In this document: positions 9,594 through 17,988 of the stretch, one piece after another
Layout of the letters: each line of letters opens with the position of its first letter
Position numbering within the stretch: position 1 is the stretch's first letter
Source of the DNA: Paucibacter sp. KBW04
GTDB taxonomy: Bacteria > Pseudomonadota > Gammaproteobacteria > Burkholderiales > Burkholderiaceae_C
Direction: 5' to 3'
Assembly: GCF_003852425.1 (NCBI RefSeq)
Contig: NZ_QAJN01000008.1
Coordinates: 62,001-126,000 of the forward strand
DNA: 64,000 nucleotides
Program-made: the position numbers and the translations under genes
The notes under the pieces: generated by a model
Told to the model about the DNA's origin: nothing
The model's database searches: none
What the model saw: the letters and a program-made list of their open reading frames with translations, nothing else

Positions 9594-11897
9594 GTGTCTG
9601 AAATCAATACCACTCTCCCTCTCGCCGCCGCTCCTGCCGCTGGCGCCCCCAACGCTGAGCATGGGCCCAAGAAGCCGCCAGCCCCTTCCTTCAATCTGCC
9701 GCAGCCGCGCCATCTGAAGCGCTTGCCGCCCGGGCTCAGCCCCGAGGAGCTGCTGCGCATACGCCAGGCGGCCTACCAGCTGCCTCATGTGCTGACCCCG
9801 GTCGACTTTGGCGGTGAAGCCACCAAGGAAGAGGCGCTGGATCGAGCCGGCCTCATCCTCTTGCAAAAAGCCGTGGCCGGGGCGCGCCCCAGCCGTTGGA
9901 TCGCGCCCGGCCTGATGCGCACGGCCTTGCAGCATCTGGATCTGGTGGGCACGGCACCCACGGTGCGCGCCCTAATGCTGCAACGTGGCGTGGCCCTGGA
10001 TCAGCTGGGCCTGGCGCGCGAGCCGGCGCAGGTGCAGGGCAGCGGCTGGAGCCGGCTGTGCTCGTTCACGCTCAAACTCTCACAACCAGGTTGGACGATT
10101 CCCGTCGCCTATCGACTGCCTTTGCAAGAGGCCGGTCCGGTCTGGGACTTCTATCGCGATGGCGATCTGGCCGCGCTGAAAAAAGCCTTGGGCCCGGCAC
10201 CGGCCTTCGCGGGCGAGGCCGAGTTGCGCGCCCATCTGGAGAACCTGCTGGCCCGCAGCATCGCCGGCCACGAGGAACATCTGGACTCACTGCTGCCGCG
10301 CCTGCAATCGGAATGCGCCCTGCCGCAAGAGCTGGCCTTGCTGAAAGCCGCCTGCACCCGCGCCCAGGATCGCTGGGAAAACCGCGTCGCCGAACTCAAC
10401 ACCCTGGCTCATCTGAACAGCGAGTTAGCGTTCCAGGGCTACCCCGACACCTTTGACGCCGCACGCCGCCTGCAGCGCACGGTGACGCTCTTCGTCGGCC
10501 CACCGAACAGCGGCAAGACCCATGCGGCGTTCGAGCGCCTGGCCCAGGCCCATGACGGCGCCTACCTCGCGCCCTTGCGCCTGCTGGCCCTGGAGGGCCG
10601 CGACCGCCTGGTGGGCCGGGGCGTGCCCTGTTCCCTGCTCACGGGTGAAGAGAACGTGCCGGCCGAAAGCTCGCGCGTGGTGTCCAGCACCATCGAGATG
10701 GTCAACACTAGCAAGGCCATCGATGTGGCGGTGATCGACGAGGCGCAGATGCTGTTCGACACCTACCGCGGCTGGGCCTGGACCCAGGCCATCGTGGCGG
10801 TGCCGGCCAATGAGCTCATCATCATCTGCTCGGCCTATGCCGTGCCTGCCATCGAGAGCCTGCTGGGCCTATGCGGCGAGCGTTGCACGGTGCGCCATTT
10901 CGAGCGCAAGCAAGAGGTGCAGCTGCTGCCCGCCCCGGTGCCGATTGCCTCGCTCAAAAAAGGCGATGCCGTCGTGGCCTTCAGCCGCCGCGAGGTGCTG
11001 ATGCTGCGCGACCAAATCGCGGCGGCCGGTCACCCGGTCTCGGTCATTTACGGCGCCCTGCCGCCCGAGGTGAGGCGGCGCGAGGCCGAACGTTTCGCCC
11101 AAGGTGCCACCCATATTCTGGTGGCCACCGATGCCATCGGCATGGGTTTGAACCTGCCGATCCGCCGTGTGCTGTTCAGCACCCTGAACAAATTCGATGG
11201 CCAGGGCGATCGCGCCCTGACCGTCTCCGAGGTGCATCAGATTGCCGGTCGGGCGGGACGTTATGGCATGCATGACGAAGGCTTTTGCGGCGTCTTGCGC
11301 GAGGCCGAGAACAGCGCCGCGCGCACGCTCAAAGACCTCTTGCCCAAGCAGCCGCGCGCGCCGCGCGATTTCAAATGCTCGGTGGCCCCCAACTGGTGGC
11401 ATATCAACACCATCGCCCAGCGCCTGCAGCTGAACAAGCTGCGCGCCGTGCTGGGCGTGTTCATGGAACAGCTGCGTCTGGACGATGCGCACTTCCAGGT
11501 CGCCGAGCTGGAGCAGATGCTGGAGCTGGCCGACCAGCTGGACCGCAGCGCCGGCAGCCTGCCGCTCAAAACCCGCTTCATCTATGCCCAGGCGCCGGTG
11601 GACACCCGCACCGACGCCCAGGTGCAGGAGTTCCTGGACTGGACGCACCGTCACGCCGTCACAGGCAAGGCCGGTTCGCCCTGGTTCCTGGAAGACGTGG
11701 ACGAGCACAGCCGCCTGGACCGCATGGAGCAAGCCCTGCGCTCCTGCACCCTGTGGCTGTGGCTGGACCTGCGCTTCCCCGGCGTGTTCGGCCAGGTGGA
11801 GGCGGTGGTGGATCTGCGCAGCCGGCTCAACGACGGCATCGAACGCCATCTCAAAGGCAAGAAGCCACTTTGGCAAACCCGCGGCGGCCGCCGTTGA
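9594..11897 (+). CDS. SUV3-like superfamily 2 RNA helicase
   Basis: 767 residues starting at GTG 9594. Residues 1-290 are a helical region of unclear family. The helicase core follows: Walker A GPPNSGKTHAAF near 302, Walker B VIDEAQM near 381, a second RecA domain with VVAFSRREVLMLRDQI, ATDAIGMGLNLP, and motif VI HQIAGRAGRYG near 548. These motifs match SUV3, the mitochondrial RNA helicase of the degradosome, more than DEAD-box proteins. The C-terminal portion resembles the SUV3 C-terminal region. Probable role: ATP-driven unwinding of RNA in decay or surveillance; no nuclease gene is adjacent. The methyltransferase gene follows within 30 bases, probably in the same transcript. Confidence 0.82.
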   Translation: MSEINTTLPLAAAPAAGAPNAEHGPKKPPAPSFNLPQPRHLKRLPPGLSPEELLRIRQAAYQLPHVLTPVDFGGEATKEEALDRAGLILLQKAVAGARPSRWIAPGLMRTALQHLDLVGTAPTVRALMLQRGVALDQLGLAREPAQVQGSGWSRLCSFTLKLSQPGWTIPVAYRLPLQEAGPVWDFYRDGDLAALKKALGPAPAFAGEAELRAHLENLLARSIAGHEEHLDSLLPRLQSECALPQELALLKAACTRAQDRWENRVAELNTLAHLNSELAFQGYPDTFDAARRLQRTVTLFVGPPNSGKTHAAFERLAQAHDGAYLAPLRLLALEGRDRLVGRGVPCSLLTGEENVPAESSRVVSSTIEMVNTSKAIDVAVIDEAQMLFDTYRGWAWTQAIVAVPANELIIICSAYAVPAIESLLGLCGERCTVRHFERKQEVQLLPAPVPIASLKKGDAVVAFSRREVLMLRDQIAAAGHPVSVIYGALPPEVRRREAERFAQGATHILVATDAIGMGLNLPIRRVLFSTLNKFDGQGDRALTVSEVHQIAGRAGRYGMHDEGFCGVLREAENSAARTLKDLLPKQPRAPRDFKCSVAPNWWHINTIAQRLQLNKLRAVLGVFMEQLRLDDAHFQVAELEQMLELADQLDRSAGSLPLKTRFIYAQAPVDTRTDAQVQEFLDWTHRHAVTGKAGSPWFLEDVDEHSRLDRMEQALRSCTLWLWLDLRFPGVFGQVEAVVDLRSRLNDGIERHLKGKKPLWQTRGGRR

Positions 11898-11926
11898 ATC
11901 CCCTCTCTCCAACCCTGGTCGATGCC

Positions 11927-12613
11927 ATGCCCGGATATCTCTTCAAGCAAGAAAGCATCGCCATCACCGGGGTGGAGTCTTTGCAGATTCGCTCCCTGCT
12001 GGACCGCCAGCAATTTGCCGACCCCCTGGGCGAGGCGGAGGCTTTGGGCATCTCCTCGGCCTTCTGGCCCTTGTTCGGCCTGATCTGGCCCTCGGGCCTG
12101 CATCTGGCCGAGGCCATGGGCCAGCGCCTGCTGCGTGAGGACGAGAGCATTCTGGAAATCGGCTGCGGCCTCGGCCTGGCCAGCCTGGTGGCGCACCGGC
12201 GCGGCGCCCTGGTGACGGCCAGCGACTGCCACCCCCTGGCCGCCGCCTTTATGCTGGAAAACCTGCGCCTCAACGAGCTCCCCCCGCTGCGCTACTGCCA
12301 CGGCAACTGGGCTCCCTTCGACGCCCAGGCCATCCCTAGCCAGCGCGTACCCCGGGTGCAAGGTCGCTTCGATCTGATCATGGGCAGCGACATTCTTTAC
12401 GAGCGCGATGGCGAAGGCGCTTTGCCACAGTTCATAGCACGCCATGCCCTGCCACGCAGCGAGGTCATCATCATCGACCCCAATCGCGGCAACCGCTCGG
12501 CCTTCAGCAAGCGCATGGCCTTGCTGGGCTACCGCCTGGAGGAGACGGTATTGAAGTCGGCCCCAGAGGCCGAGGCCTATAGCGGCCGCCTGCTGCGCTA
12601 CTGGCGCGAATAA
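11927..12613 (+). CDS. Class I SAM-dependent methyltransferase (lysine/NNMT-like family 16)
   Basis: About 228 residues. The SAM-binding glycine loop is ILEIGCGLGLASL, followed by an acidic residue at the end of the next strand (TASDCHP) and a post-I region typical of family 16 methyltransferases, which modify protein lysines. The motif DLIMGSDILY corresponds to motif IV. The chosen ATG is at 11927; a TTG at 11894 overlaps the helicase stop and is a possible alternative. Tight spacing suggests co-expression with the SUV3-like helicase. The substrate cannot be inferred. Confidence 0.78.
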   Translation: MPGYLFKQESIAITGVESLQIRSLLDRQQFADPLGEAEALGISSAFWPLFGLIWPSGLHLAEAMGQRLLREDESILEIGCGLGLASLVAHRRGALVTASDCHPLAAAFMLENLRLNELPPLRYCHGNWAPFDAQAIPSQRVPRVQGRFDLIMGSDILYERDGEGALPQFIARHALPRSEVIIIDPNRGNRSAFSKRMALLGYRLEETVLKSAPEAEAYSGRLLRYWRE

Positions 12614-13084
12614 GTTCCAAGCCCCGACTTATCCCCTGGCCATGGGCTTGAACGGCCCAAGTTGTGCACGGTCGCGCACAAGAAATGCACAGAGTTACCC
12701 ACAGGGACGCGCTGGCTGGCCACCCAGGTCCGTTGATTTCCCGCCACAAAGCGCGAACGATTCGTGTGAACAAGCCTGTGTGCAGAAACAGAACAAGTGC
12801 AGGCTTGTCCACAGCGAAATGACATTTGCCAAACTTGTTATCTCTTGAGGCAAAAGTTCAGGGGCCACAGCCCACAAGCTTCTGAATGCGCTAAGTCCTT
12901 GCCAGCGCTAGAGAAAATCCGCTTGTCCACAGAGAGTACCGGCACCTACTATGACTATGAATTAAATATTTAAAAAGACTATGAATAAGAGAGAGAAGTG
13001 CAAAAGCGGGGCTCAGGAAGATTTGTGGGCATTCAGTACAAACCCTGGAAGAAGCGCGAAGCACATGTCACACTTGCGGCCCCG
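12614..13084. other. 471-base gene-free region with origin-like element A (DnaA-box-like sites, triplet repeats, AT-rich stretch)
   Basis: No gene is seen. One-mismatch DnaA boxes lie at 12695-12703 (TTACCCACA), 12805-12813 and 12923-12931 (both TTGTCCACA). After the last box there are exactly 14 bases, then CTACTA at 12946-12951 continuing as TGACTATGA, then an AT-rich run (12961-12976). The same arrangement with the same 14-base spacing recurs at 19506-19553. Box, GC-rich spacer, DnaA-trio-like triplets and AT-rich DNA is the published layout of the basal unwinding element of bacterial origins. The last 20 bases before the QueD-like gene (CACACTTGCGGCCCC) also match the leader of the MazG-like gene. 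The similarity between copies is directly visible; replication function is inferred. Confidence 0.5.
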
Positions 13085-14191
13085 ATGAACACGCTCACTC
13101 TCTTTTCCGCCTCCTGCGGCTTCGAATCCGCATGCCAGATCACGGCGCTGCCCATGGGGCATCGCAGCCGTGGTCTGCACGGCCACAGCTATTTCGCCAC
13201 CATTCGCGCCGAGCTGCCCGAAGGCTGGGCTCCCTTCCCCGGGGCCGAGGTGGAAGAGCTGCGCCGCCGCCTGGAGGCCTGTGTGGCCCCGCTGGATCAC
13301 GCCTTGTTGAATCGCTGCATCGAAGAACCGACGGACGAGAACATCGCCCGCTGGATTCGCCAGCGCCTGGAAACCGAGTTCGAGGTGCCGGGCATTCAGC
13401 AAGTCGGCATCCAAAGCACGCCGCATTCGGGCGTGGATCTGGACGCCCAAGGCATGGCCCATGTCTGGCGGCGTTACCGCTTCCAGGCCGCCCATCAGCT
13501 GCCCAATGTGCCCATGGGCCATAAATGCGGCCGCATGCATGGCCATGGCTTTGAGGTCATCATCCACGCCAATCAGGACTTGGGTGAGCGCGCCATCAGC
13601 ATCGACTACGACCATTTGGACGAGGTCTGGGCGCCTTTCCACATGCTCTTGAACTACCACTGTCTCAATGAGATCGAGGGCTTGCACAACCCCACCAGCG
13701 AGGTGATCTCGGCCTGGTTGTGGGCGCGCATGAAGAGCGAGTTGCCGGAACTTTCCTGGATCACCGTCTACGAGACCGGCTCTTGCGGCGCCAATTTCGA
13801 CGGCCAGCACTACCGCATCTGGAAGGAGCTGACGCTGGACAGCGCCATCCAGCTCAAGCGAGCGCCCACTGACAGCCCGCTGCGTGGCATCCACGGTCAC
13901 ACCTACACCCTGCGCTTGCATCTGCATGCGGAGCTGGATCAGCTGATGGGCTGGACGGTGGACTTCGGCGATGTGAAGACCTTGTTCGACCCCATCTTCA
14001 AGGCCATCGATCACCGCCCCCTGTACGAGATCGCCGATCTGCCCGATGGTGATACCGCCAGCCTGGCGGCCTGGGTGCTGGCCAAGGGCCGCGCCGCCCT
14101 GCCGCAGCTGGATCGCATCGATATGTATGAAACGCGAGGCTGTGGCTCCATCGTCAGCGCTAGCAGCGATGGCCCGGTGATTCCGGTTTGA
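13085..14191 (+). CDS. Triple-domain QueD-like protein (6-carboxytetrahydropterin synthase fold, three fused repeats)
   Basis: 368 residues, about three times the usual QueD length. Three PTPS-like repeats lie at about 1-123, 126-240 and 243-358, each with an HGH zinc motif (H32/H34, H152/H154, H270/H272). Only repeat 2 has the full zinc triad (H137) and the catalytic Cys (C148 in HKCGRMHGH), but its Asp-His dyad is replaced by N190-Y191. Repeats 1 and 3 keep the dyad (D71-H72, D309-H310) but lack the Cys. The Glu is present in repeats 2 and 3 (E230, E349). QueD converts dihydroneopterin triphosphate to 6-carboxytetrahydropterin for queuosine; the native enzyme is built from trimers. queE follows ten bases later, supporting this pathway. 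ATG 13085 is chosen over GTG 12998. Confidence 0.88.
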   Translation: MNTLTLFSASCGFESACQITALPMGHRSRGLHGHSYFATIRAELPEGWAPFPGAEVEELRRRLEACVAPLDHALLNRCIEEPTDENIARWIRQRLETEFEVPGIQQVGIQSTPHSGVDLDAQGMAHVWRRYRFQAAHQLPNVPMGHKCGRMHGHGFEVIIHANQDLGERAISIDYDHLDEVWAPFHMLLNYHCLNEIEGLHNPTSEVISAWLWARMKSELPELSWITVYETGSCGANFDGQHYRIWKELTLDSAIQLKRAPTDSPLRGIHGHTYTLRLHLHAELDQLMGWTVDFGDVKTLFDPIFKAIDHRPLYEIADLPDGDTASLAAWVLAKGRAALPQLDRIDMYETRGCGSIVSASSDGPVIPV

Positions 14192-14201
14192 GGATGCTGA
14201 C

Positions 14202-14837
14202 GTGACTTACGCCGTCAAAGAAATGTTCTACACCTTGCAAGGCGAGGGCGCACAAGCCGGCCGGGCTTCGGTGTTCTGTCGCTTTGCGGGTTGCAATCTC
14301 TGGAGCGGGCGCGAGCAAGACCGGGCCGAGGCCGTCTGCAGCTTTTGCGACACCGATTTCGTCGGCACCGATGGCCAGAACGGGGCCAAGTTCGCTAGCG
14401 CCGAGGCCTTGGCCGATGCCGTGGCCAGCCATTGGCCGGCCAACACCGTCGGCAAGCCCTATGTGGTGTGCACCGGCGGCGAGCCCTTGCTGCAGCTGGA
14501 CAAGGCCCTCATTGACGCCCTGCACGCCCGCGGCTTTGAGATCGCGGTGGAAACCAATGGCACCCAGCCCGCACCCGAGGGCCTGGACTGGATCTGCGTC
14601 AGCCCCAAGGCCGATGCCGAGATCGTGCTGACCCGTGGCCACGAGCTGAAGCTGGTTTATCCACAGCCTCTGGCCCAGCCCGAACGCTTCGCCGGCCTGG
14701 ACTTTCAGCACTTCTTTCTGCAACCCATGGACTCGGTGCTCAAGACCCAGCACACCCGCGAGGCCGTGGCCTACTGCATGAGCCATCCGCAGTGGCGTCT
14801 TTCTGTGCAGATGCACAAGGTCATCGGTATCGAATAA
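14202..14837 (+). CDS. queE: 7-carboxy-7-deazaguanine synthase
   Basis: 211 residues beginning at GTG 14202. It is a radical SAM enzyme with the QueE-specific cluster motif: Cys31, then Cys46 and Cys49 (a CX14CX2C spacing), and the SAM-binding GGEP in VVCTGGEPLLQ. The start MTYAVKEMFYTLQGEG is typical of the family. It converts 6-carboxytetrahydropterin to 7-carboxy-7-deazaguanine on the way to preQ0 and queuosine. It is in an operon with the QueD-like gene (10-base gap) and is followed by a clear hairpin terminator. queC and queF are not in the window. A perfect DnaA box (14657-14665) lies inside the gene. Confidence 0.95.
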   Translation: MTYAVKEMFYTLQGEGAQAGRASVFCRFAGCNLWSGREQDRAEAVCSFCDTDFVGTDGQNGAKFASAEALADAVASHWPANTVGKPYVVCTGGEPLLQLDKALIDALHARGFEIAVETNGTQPAPEGLDWICVSPKADAEIVLTRGHELKLVYPQPLAQPERFAGLDFQHFFLQPMDSVLKTQHTREAVAYCMSHPQWRLSVQMHKVIGIE

Positions 14838-14860
14838 GCGCGCAAGCGCTCTGCCAATGA

Positions 14861-14888
14861 AAAACGCCGAAGCTAGCTTCGGCGTTTT
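14861..14888 (+). terminator. Intrinsic terminator after queE
   Basis: Inverted repeat with AACGCCGAAGC and GCTTCGGCGTT arms flanked by A and T runs. It works in either direction by sequence and separates queE from the convergent chemoreceptor gene. Confidence 0.85.
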
Positions 14889-14901
14889 GCTTTGCACGAT
14901 C

Positions 14902-14933
14902 TGTTGATAAGCGCGTGCATAGCTTGTGGATAA
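14902..14933. other. Pair of DnaA-box sequences between queE and the chemoreceptor gene
   Basis: TGTTGATAA (14902-14910, one mismatch) and TGTGGATAA (14925-14933, exact complement of TTATCCACA) lie 14 bases apart in the short gap between two convergent genes. Function is unknown; they belong to the excess of DnaA boxes noted around 12.7-19.5 kb. Confidence 0.45.
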
Positions 14934-14941
14934 GCCTGTGT

Positions 14942-16756
14942 TTAAGCTTGTGTATTGTTGAGCTTGAAGCCCGCCACGATGGCCGCCAGATGGGCGGCTT
15001 GCTGCCGCAAGCTGTCGGCCGCGGCGGCGGACTCTTCCACCAGGGCGGCGTTCTGTTGGGTCATTTGATCCAGTTGGCCGACGGCGATATTGACCTCGTC
15101 AATGCCCTGGCTTTGCTCGCGCGAGCTGAGCGACAACTCGCCCATGATGGTGGTGACACGGGCGACGCTGTCGAGGATTTCCGTCATGCCTGCACCGGCT
15201 TCGGCCACCTGGCGTGAGCCCAGTTCCACCCGGTCCACGCTGGCACCGATCAGGGATTTGATCTCGCGTGCCGCGGTGGCACTGCGCTGGGCCAGGGCCC
15301 GCACCTCGGTGGCGACCACCGCAAAACCACGGCCTTGCTCACCGGCACGGGCGGCTTCCACTGCGGCATTGAGGGCCAGGATATTGGTCTGGAAGGCAAT
15401 GCCGTCGATGGTGGAGATGATGTCGGCGATGCGATGGCTGGACTGCTGGATCTCCGCCATGCTGCCCACCACCTGGGCCACCACGCTGGCGCCACGGCTG
15501 GCGGCGTTGGAGGCGGTCTCGGCCAGGCTATTGGCTTGCACGGCCGCGTCGGCGCTGGAGCGCACGGTGCTGGTCAGCTCTTCCATGGAGCTGGCGGTTT
15601 GCTCCAGATTGGCGGCGCTTTCCTCGGTGCGCTGGCTCAGGTCCTGATTGCCCAGGGCAATTTCACGCGAGGCCACCGCAATAGACTGGCTGGTGGCGCG
15701 CACATCCACCATCACATGCTCGATCTTGGCGACGAAAAGATTGAAGGCCTGGGCAATGCCGGCGATTTCGTCTTCCCCCTTGACCTGCAGGCGCTGGGTG
15801 AGGTCGCCATTGCCGGAGGCAATTTGGTCTAGGGCGGCGCGCACCCGTCCCAGGCCCATCAGCATGGCGCCAACCACCGCGGCCAAGAGCAATGCGGCCA
15901 GCACGGCCACCGCGACCATGGACAAGGCTGCGTTGCTGAGCACCTCGCTGAGGGCAGACAAAGCCTCTTCGCGTTCGGCCGCCAGCACCAGGGTCCAGCT
16001 GGTGCCGGGCACCGGGGTGGAGCGCAGGAAGTAGCGCTGGCCTTGGGCTTGCACCTCGCTCAGGCCGGCATCGGTGGCGGCCACTTGCTTGAGCAACTGG
16101 GCATCCAACTCGGGCGCCCAGTCGGTGGCGGGTTTGAAGGTCAGGGCTTCATTCGGATGGGCAATGATGCGGCCCTCCTGATCCAGCAAAAAGGCCAGAC
16201 CCTTGTCGGTCGGCTTGATGCTATTCAGGCTGGCGATCACATCGTCCAGCACCACGTCCAGGCCGGCCACGGCACGCACCTGACCCTGTTCCTTCAAGGC
16301 GCGGGCAAAAGTCACCACCAGCTTCTTGGAGGAGGCGGCGATATAGGGTGCCGTCAGCACCGCTTGATCACTGGCCTCGGCCAGCTTGTACCAGGGGCGG
16401 GCGGTGGGGTCGTAGTCGGCCGCGCGTTGGCGGCTGGGGATGGAGACCATGCGGCGATCGGCATGGCCGATATAGGCCATGTCCAGGCGGCCGGAGGCGA
16501 CGGCTTGCTCCAGGGCGGGCACGGCATCGGCTTGATGGACCGCGGGCAAGAGAGCACCCACGATGTCTTGCTGCTTGCGCACCCAAGCGCCCATGGCCTG
16601 AGCCTCGGCATGGCCCAAATCGCTCATCTGGGCCTGCAACTGCTTGCGGGCGTGTTTGCTGACGGTGAGGTAACTCGCCAGGGTGGCGACGCCAACGGCG
16701 CCCACAACAATGGCGACGCAGACAGCGATCAATCGCTGCTTGATGGTTTTGAACAT
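14942..16756 (-). CDS. Methyl-accepting chemotaxis protein with dCache sensor domain
   Basis: About 604 residues. TM1 lies at about 8-30, a periplasmic dCache-type sensor at about 35-280 ([11 protein letters not shown] motif), TM2 near 285-305, then HAMP, then a cytoplasmic signalling domain with the hairpin-tip motif [21 protein letters not shown]. It relays ligand binding to CheA/CheW and controls swimming. The start at ATG 16756 (MFKTIKQRL) gives a proper N-terminal membrane anchor; the in-frame ORF continues upstream without a believable start. The DPTARPWY element resembles that of amino-acid-binding dCache receptors, a weak hint at ligand. It is monocistronic by spacing. Confidence 0.93.
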   Translation of the reverse strand: MFKTIKQRLIAVCVAIVVGAVGVATLASYLTVSKHARKQLQAQMSDLGHAEAQAMGAWVRKQQDIVGALLPAVHQADAVPALEQAVASGRLDMAYIGHADRRMVSIPSRQRAADYDPTARPWYKLAEASDQAVLTAPYIAASSKKLVVTFARALKEQGQVRAVAGLDVVLDDVIASLNSIKPTDKGLAFLLDQEGRIIAHPNEALTFKPATDWAPELDAQLLKQVAATDAGLSEVQAQGQRYFLRSTPVPGTSWTLVLAAEREEALSALSEVLSNAALSMVAVAVLAALLLAAVVGAMLMGLGRVRAALDQIASGNGDLTQRLQVKGEDEIAGIAQAFNLFVAKIEHVMVDVRATSQSIAVASREIALGNQDLSQRTEESAANLEQTASSMEELTSTVRSSADAAVQANSLAETASNAASRGASVVAQVVGSMAEIQQSSHRIADIISTIDGIAFQTNILALNAAVEAARAGEQGRGFAVVATEVRALAQRSATAAREIKSLIGASVDRVELGSRQVAEAGAGMTEILDSVARVTTIMGELSLSSREQSQGIDEVNIAVGQLDQMTQQNAALVEESAAAADSLRQQAAHLAAIVAGFKLNNTQA

Positions 16757-17284
16757 GGTGTTGGTTTGCCCCAGCGTGTGAGCCGGGGGCTTCTCTTGGG
16801 ATGGAGCGGCGGACACTGACTCCGCCATCCATCCAAAGCAAGCAACAAACCAAAGCACTCAAGCCCGCGGGCCTCCTCCTCTTCGTTTGCGGCCTGCTTT
16901 CTCGCGAAGCAGCCTATGAAGCGGCCAAATTCTAGGTGCGCCACCCCGTAAACCAAGGGTTTCTACTTAAACCAAGCCATGACCGTGAACTTAGTCACGG
17001 AAGCCTTCTGTAGAGGCCCCATAACTTTGACGTTTATCAGCACCTGCAGCGAGTTCTAAGGCCTTTCGCGGACGAAAAAACCAAGCCCATCAGGCCTTCA
17101 AAGGTTGCTCGGTCTTATCCAGCACCTGCTCGGGTGCTCAAGGCAATCTCCAAGCGATGTTCCTGCCCCATCTTTCGCCTGCCCGCCAGGGCTCGATATA
17201 CGGCGAATTGCAGATCACGCCACATGAAGAAAGGGAGCCCGGAGGCTCCCTGCAGTGCGGGACGGACTTGAATCAAGCCCTCAT
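16757..17284. other. 528-base gene-free region between ompW-like and chemoreceptor genes
   Basis: No convincing gene; ORFs here are short and unlike known proteins. It holds the chemoreceptor promoter (not resolved; no sigma-28 motif seen), a small inverted repeat CCGTGA...TCACGG at 16983-17000, and the terminator of the ompW-like gene. Confidence 0.5.
17232..17251 (-). terminator. Probable terminator of the ompW-like gene
   Basis: Hairpin GGGAGCC/GGCTCCC. On the minus strand it is followed by TTTCTTC. It lies 33 bases beyond the stop codon. Confidence 0.6.
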
Positions 17285-17962
17285 TCAAAAGGTATAGACC
17301 AGGCCCAGCGAGAAGGCGAGGGGATTGAGTTCCACATCGATTTCCTGACCTGTGGATAAGTGTCCCTTGGTCTTGATCAAGACCTTGGTGGCCGTGGCAT
17401 CGAGCGACCATTGGCTGGAGAACTTGGCGGTGAAACCCAGTTGCAGCGTCGGGCCCCAGCGGTTTTCCATGGTCATGATGGTGGGGTTGCTGGGCGAGCC
17501 GCCGGTCAGACCGGACAAGGCCGCCGTGCTCTTGGGCTTCATGAAAGCGCCATAGGTGAAGCCCGCGCCCAGATAGGGCCGCAAGGTGCTGCTGGGCAAG
17601 CCAAAGCGGTATTGAGCCGTCAAGGTCACCGGCAGGGCTTGCACATCGGCCAGCTTGCCCGTGCCCTCGATCGCACCCGCGCCTCTGACCTCATGTTTGA
17701 AAGGAATCGCCAGGGGCAGATCGATGGCGATATTGTCCGTCCACATATAGGTCAGGCCGCCTGAGACCTGGGTGGCATTGCCGATGTCTACCTTGGTTCC
17801 GGCCAGGCTGGGGGCGCTGAGATCGCCGCTGGAGACGGCCGGCCGGATGGTGGTGGCGCCAAGGCGAGCGCTGATGCTGCCGGCCGATTGCGCTTGGGCC
17901 GAGCCCGCCATCAACAAGCTGCTGGCCGCGGCAAAACCGAGAAGAGTCTGCATAGATTTCAT
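17285..17962 (-). CDS. OmpW-family outer membrane beta-barrel protein
   Basis: 225 residues with a cleavable signal peptide ending near AQAQS. The mature part shows alternating beta-strand patterning and the OmpW features: a TYMWTDNIAIDLPL segment, RPYLGAGFTYG, and a terminal aromatic (GLVYTF), the outer-membrane assembly signal. OmpW barrels admit small hydrophobic molecules. The start at 17962 is set by an AGGAG site. The GDSL lipoprotein gene ends 26 bases upstream on the same strand, so the two probably form an operon. An exact DnaA box lies within the coding sequence at 17351-17359. Confidence 0.88.
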   Translation of the reverse strand: MKSMQTLLGFAAASSLLMAGSAQAQSAGSISARLGATTIRPAVSSGDLSAPSLAGTKVDIGNATQVSGGLTYMWTDNIAIDLPLAIPFKHEVRGAGAIEGTGKLADVQALPVTLTAQYRFGLPSSTLRPYLGAGFTYGAFMKPKSTAALSGLTGGSPSNPTIMTMENRWGPTLQLGFTAKFSSQWSLDATATKVLIKTKGHLSTGQEIDVELNPLAFSLGLVYTF

Positions 17963-17988
17963 ACGATGTCTCCTGATAGTGGCCACGA

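Noticed and set aside
12940-13000. Possible preQ1 riboswitch before the queD-like/queE operon
   Set aside because: No preQ1-I pseudoknot pattern (stem, conserved loop and A-rich tail) could be assembled, and a sister of this sequence precedes an unrelated MazG-like gene.
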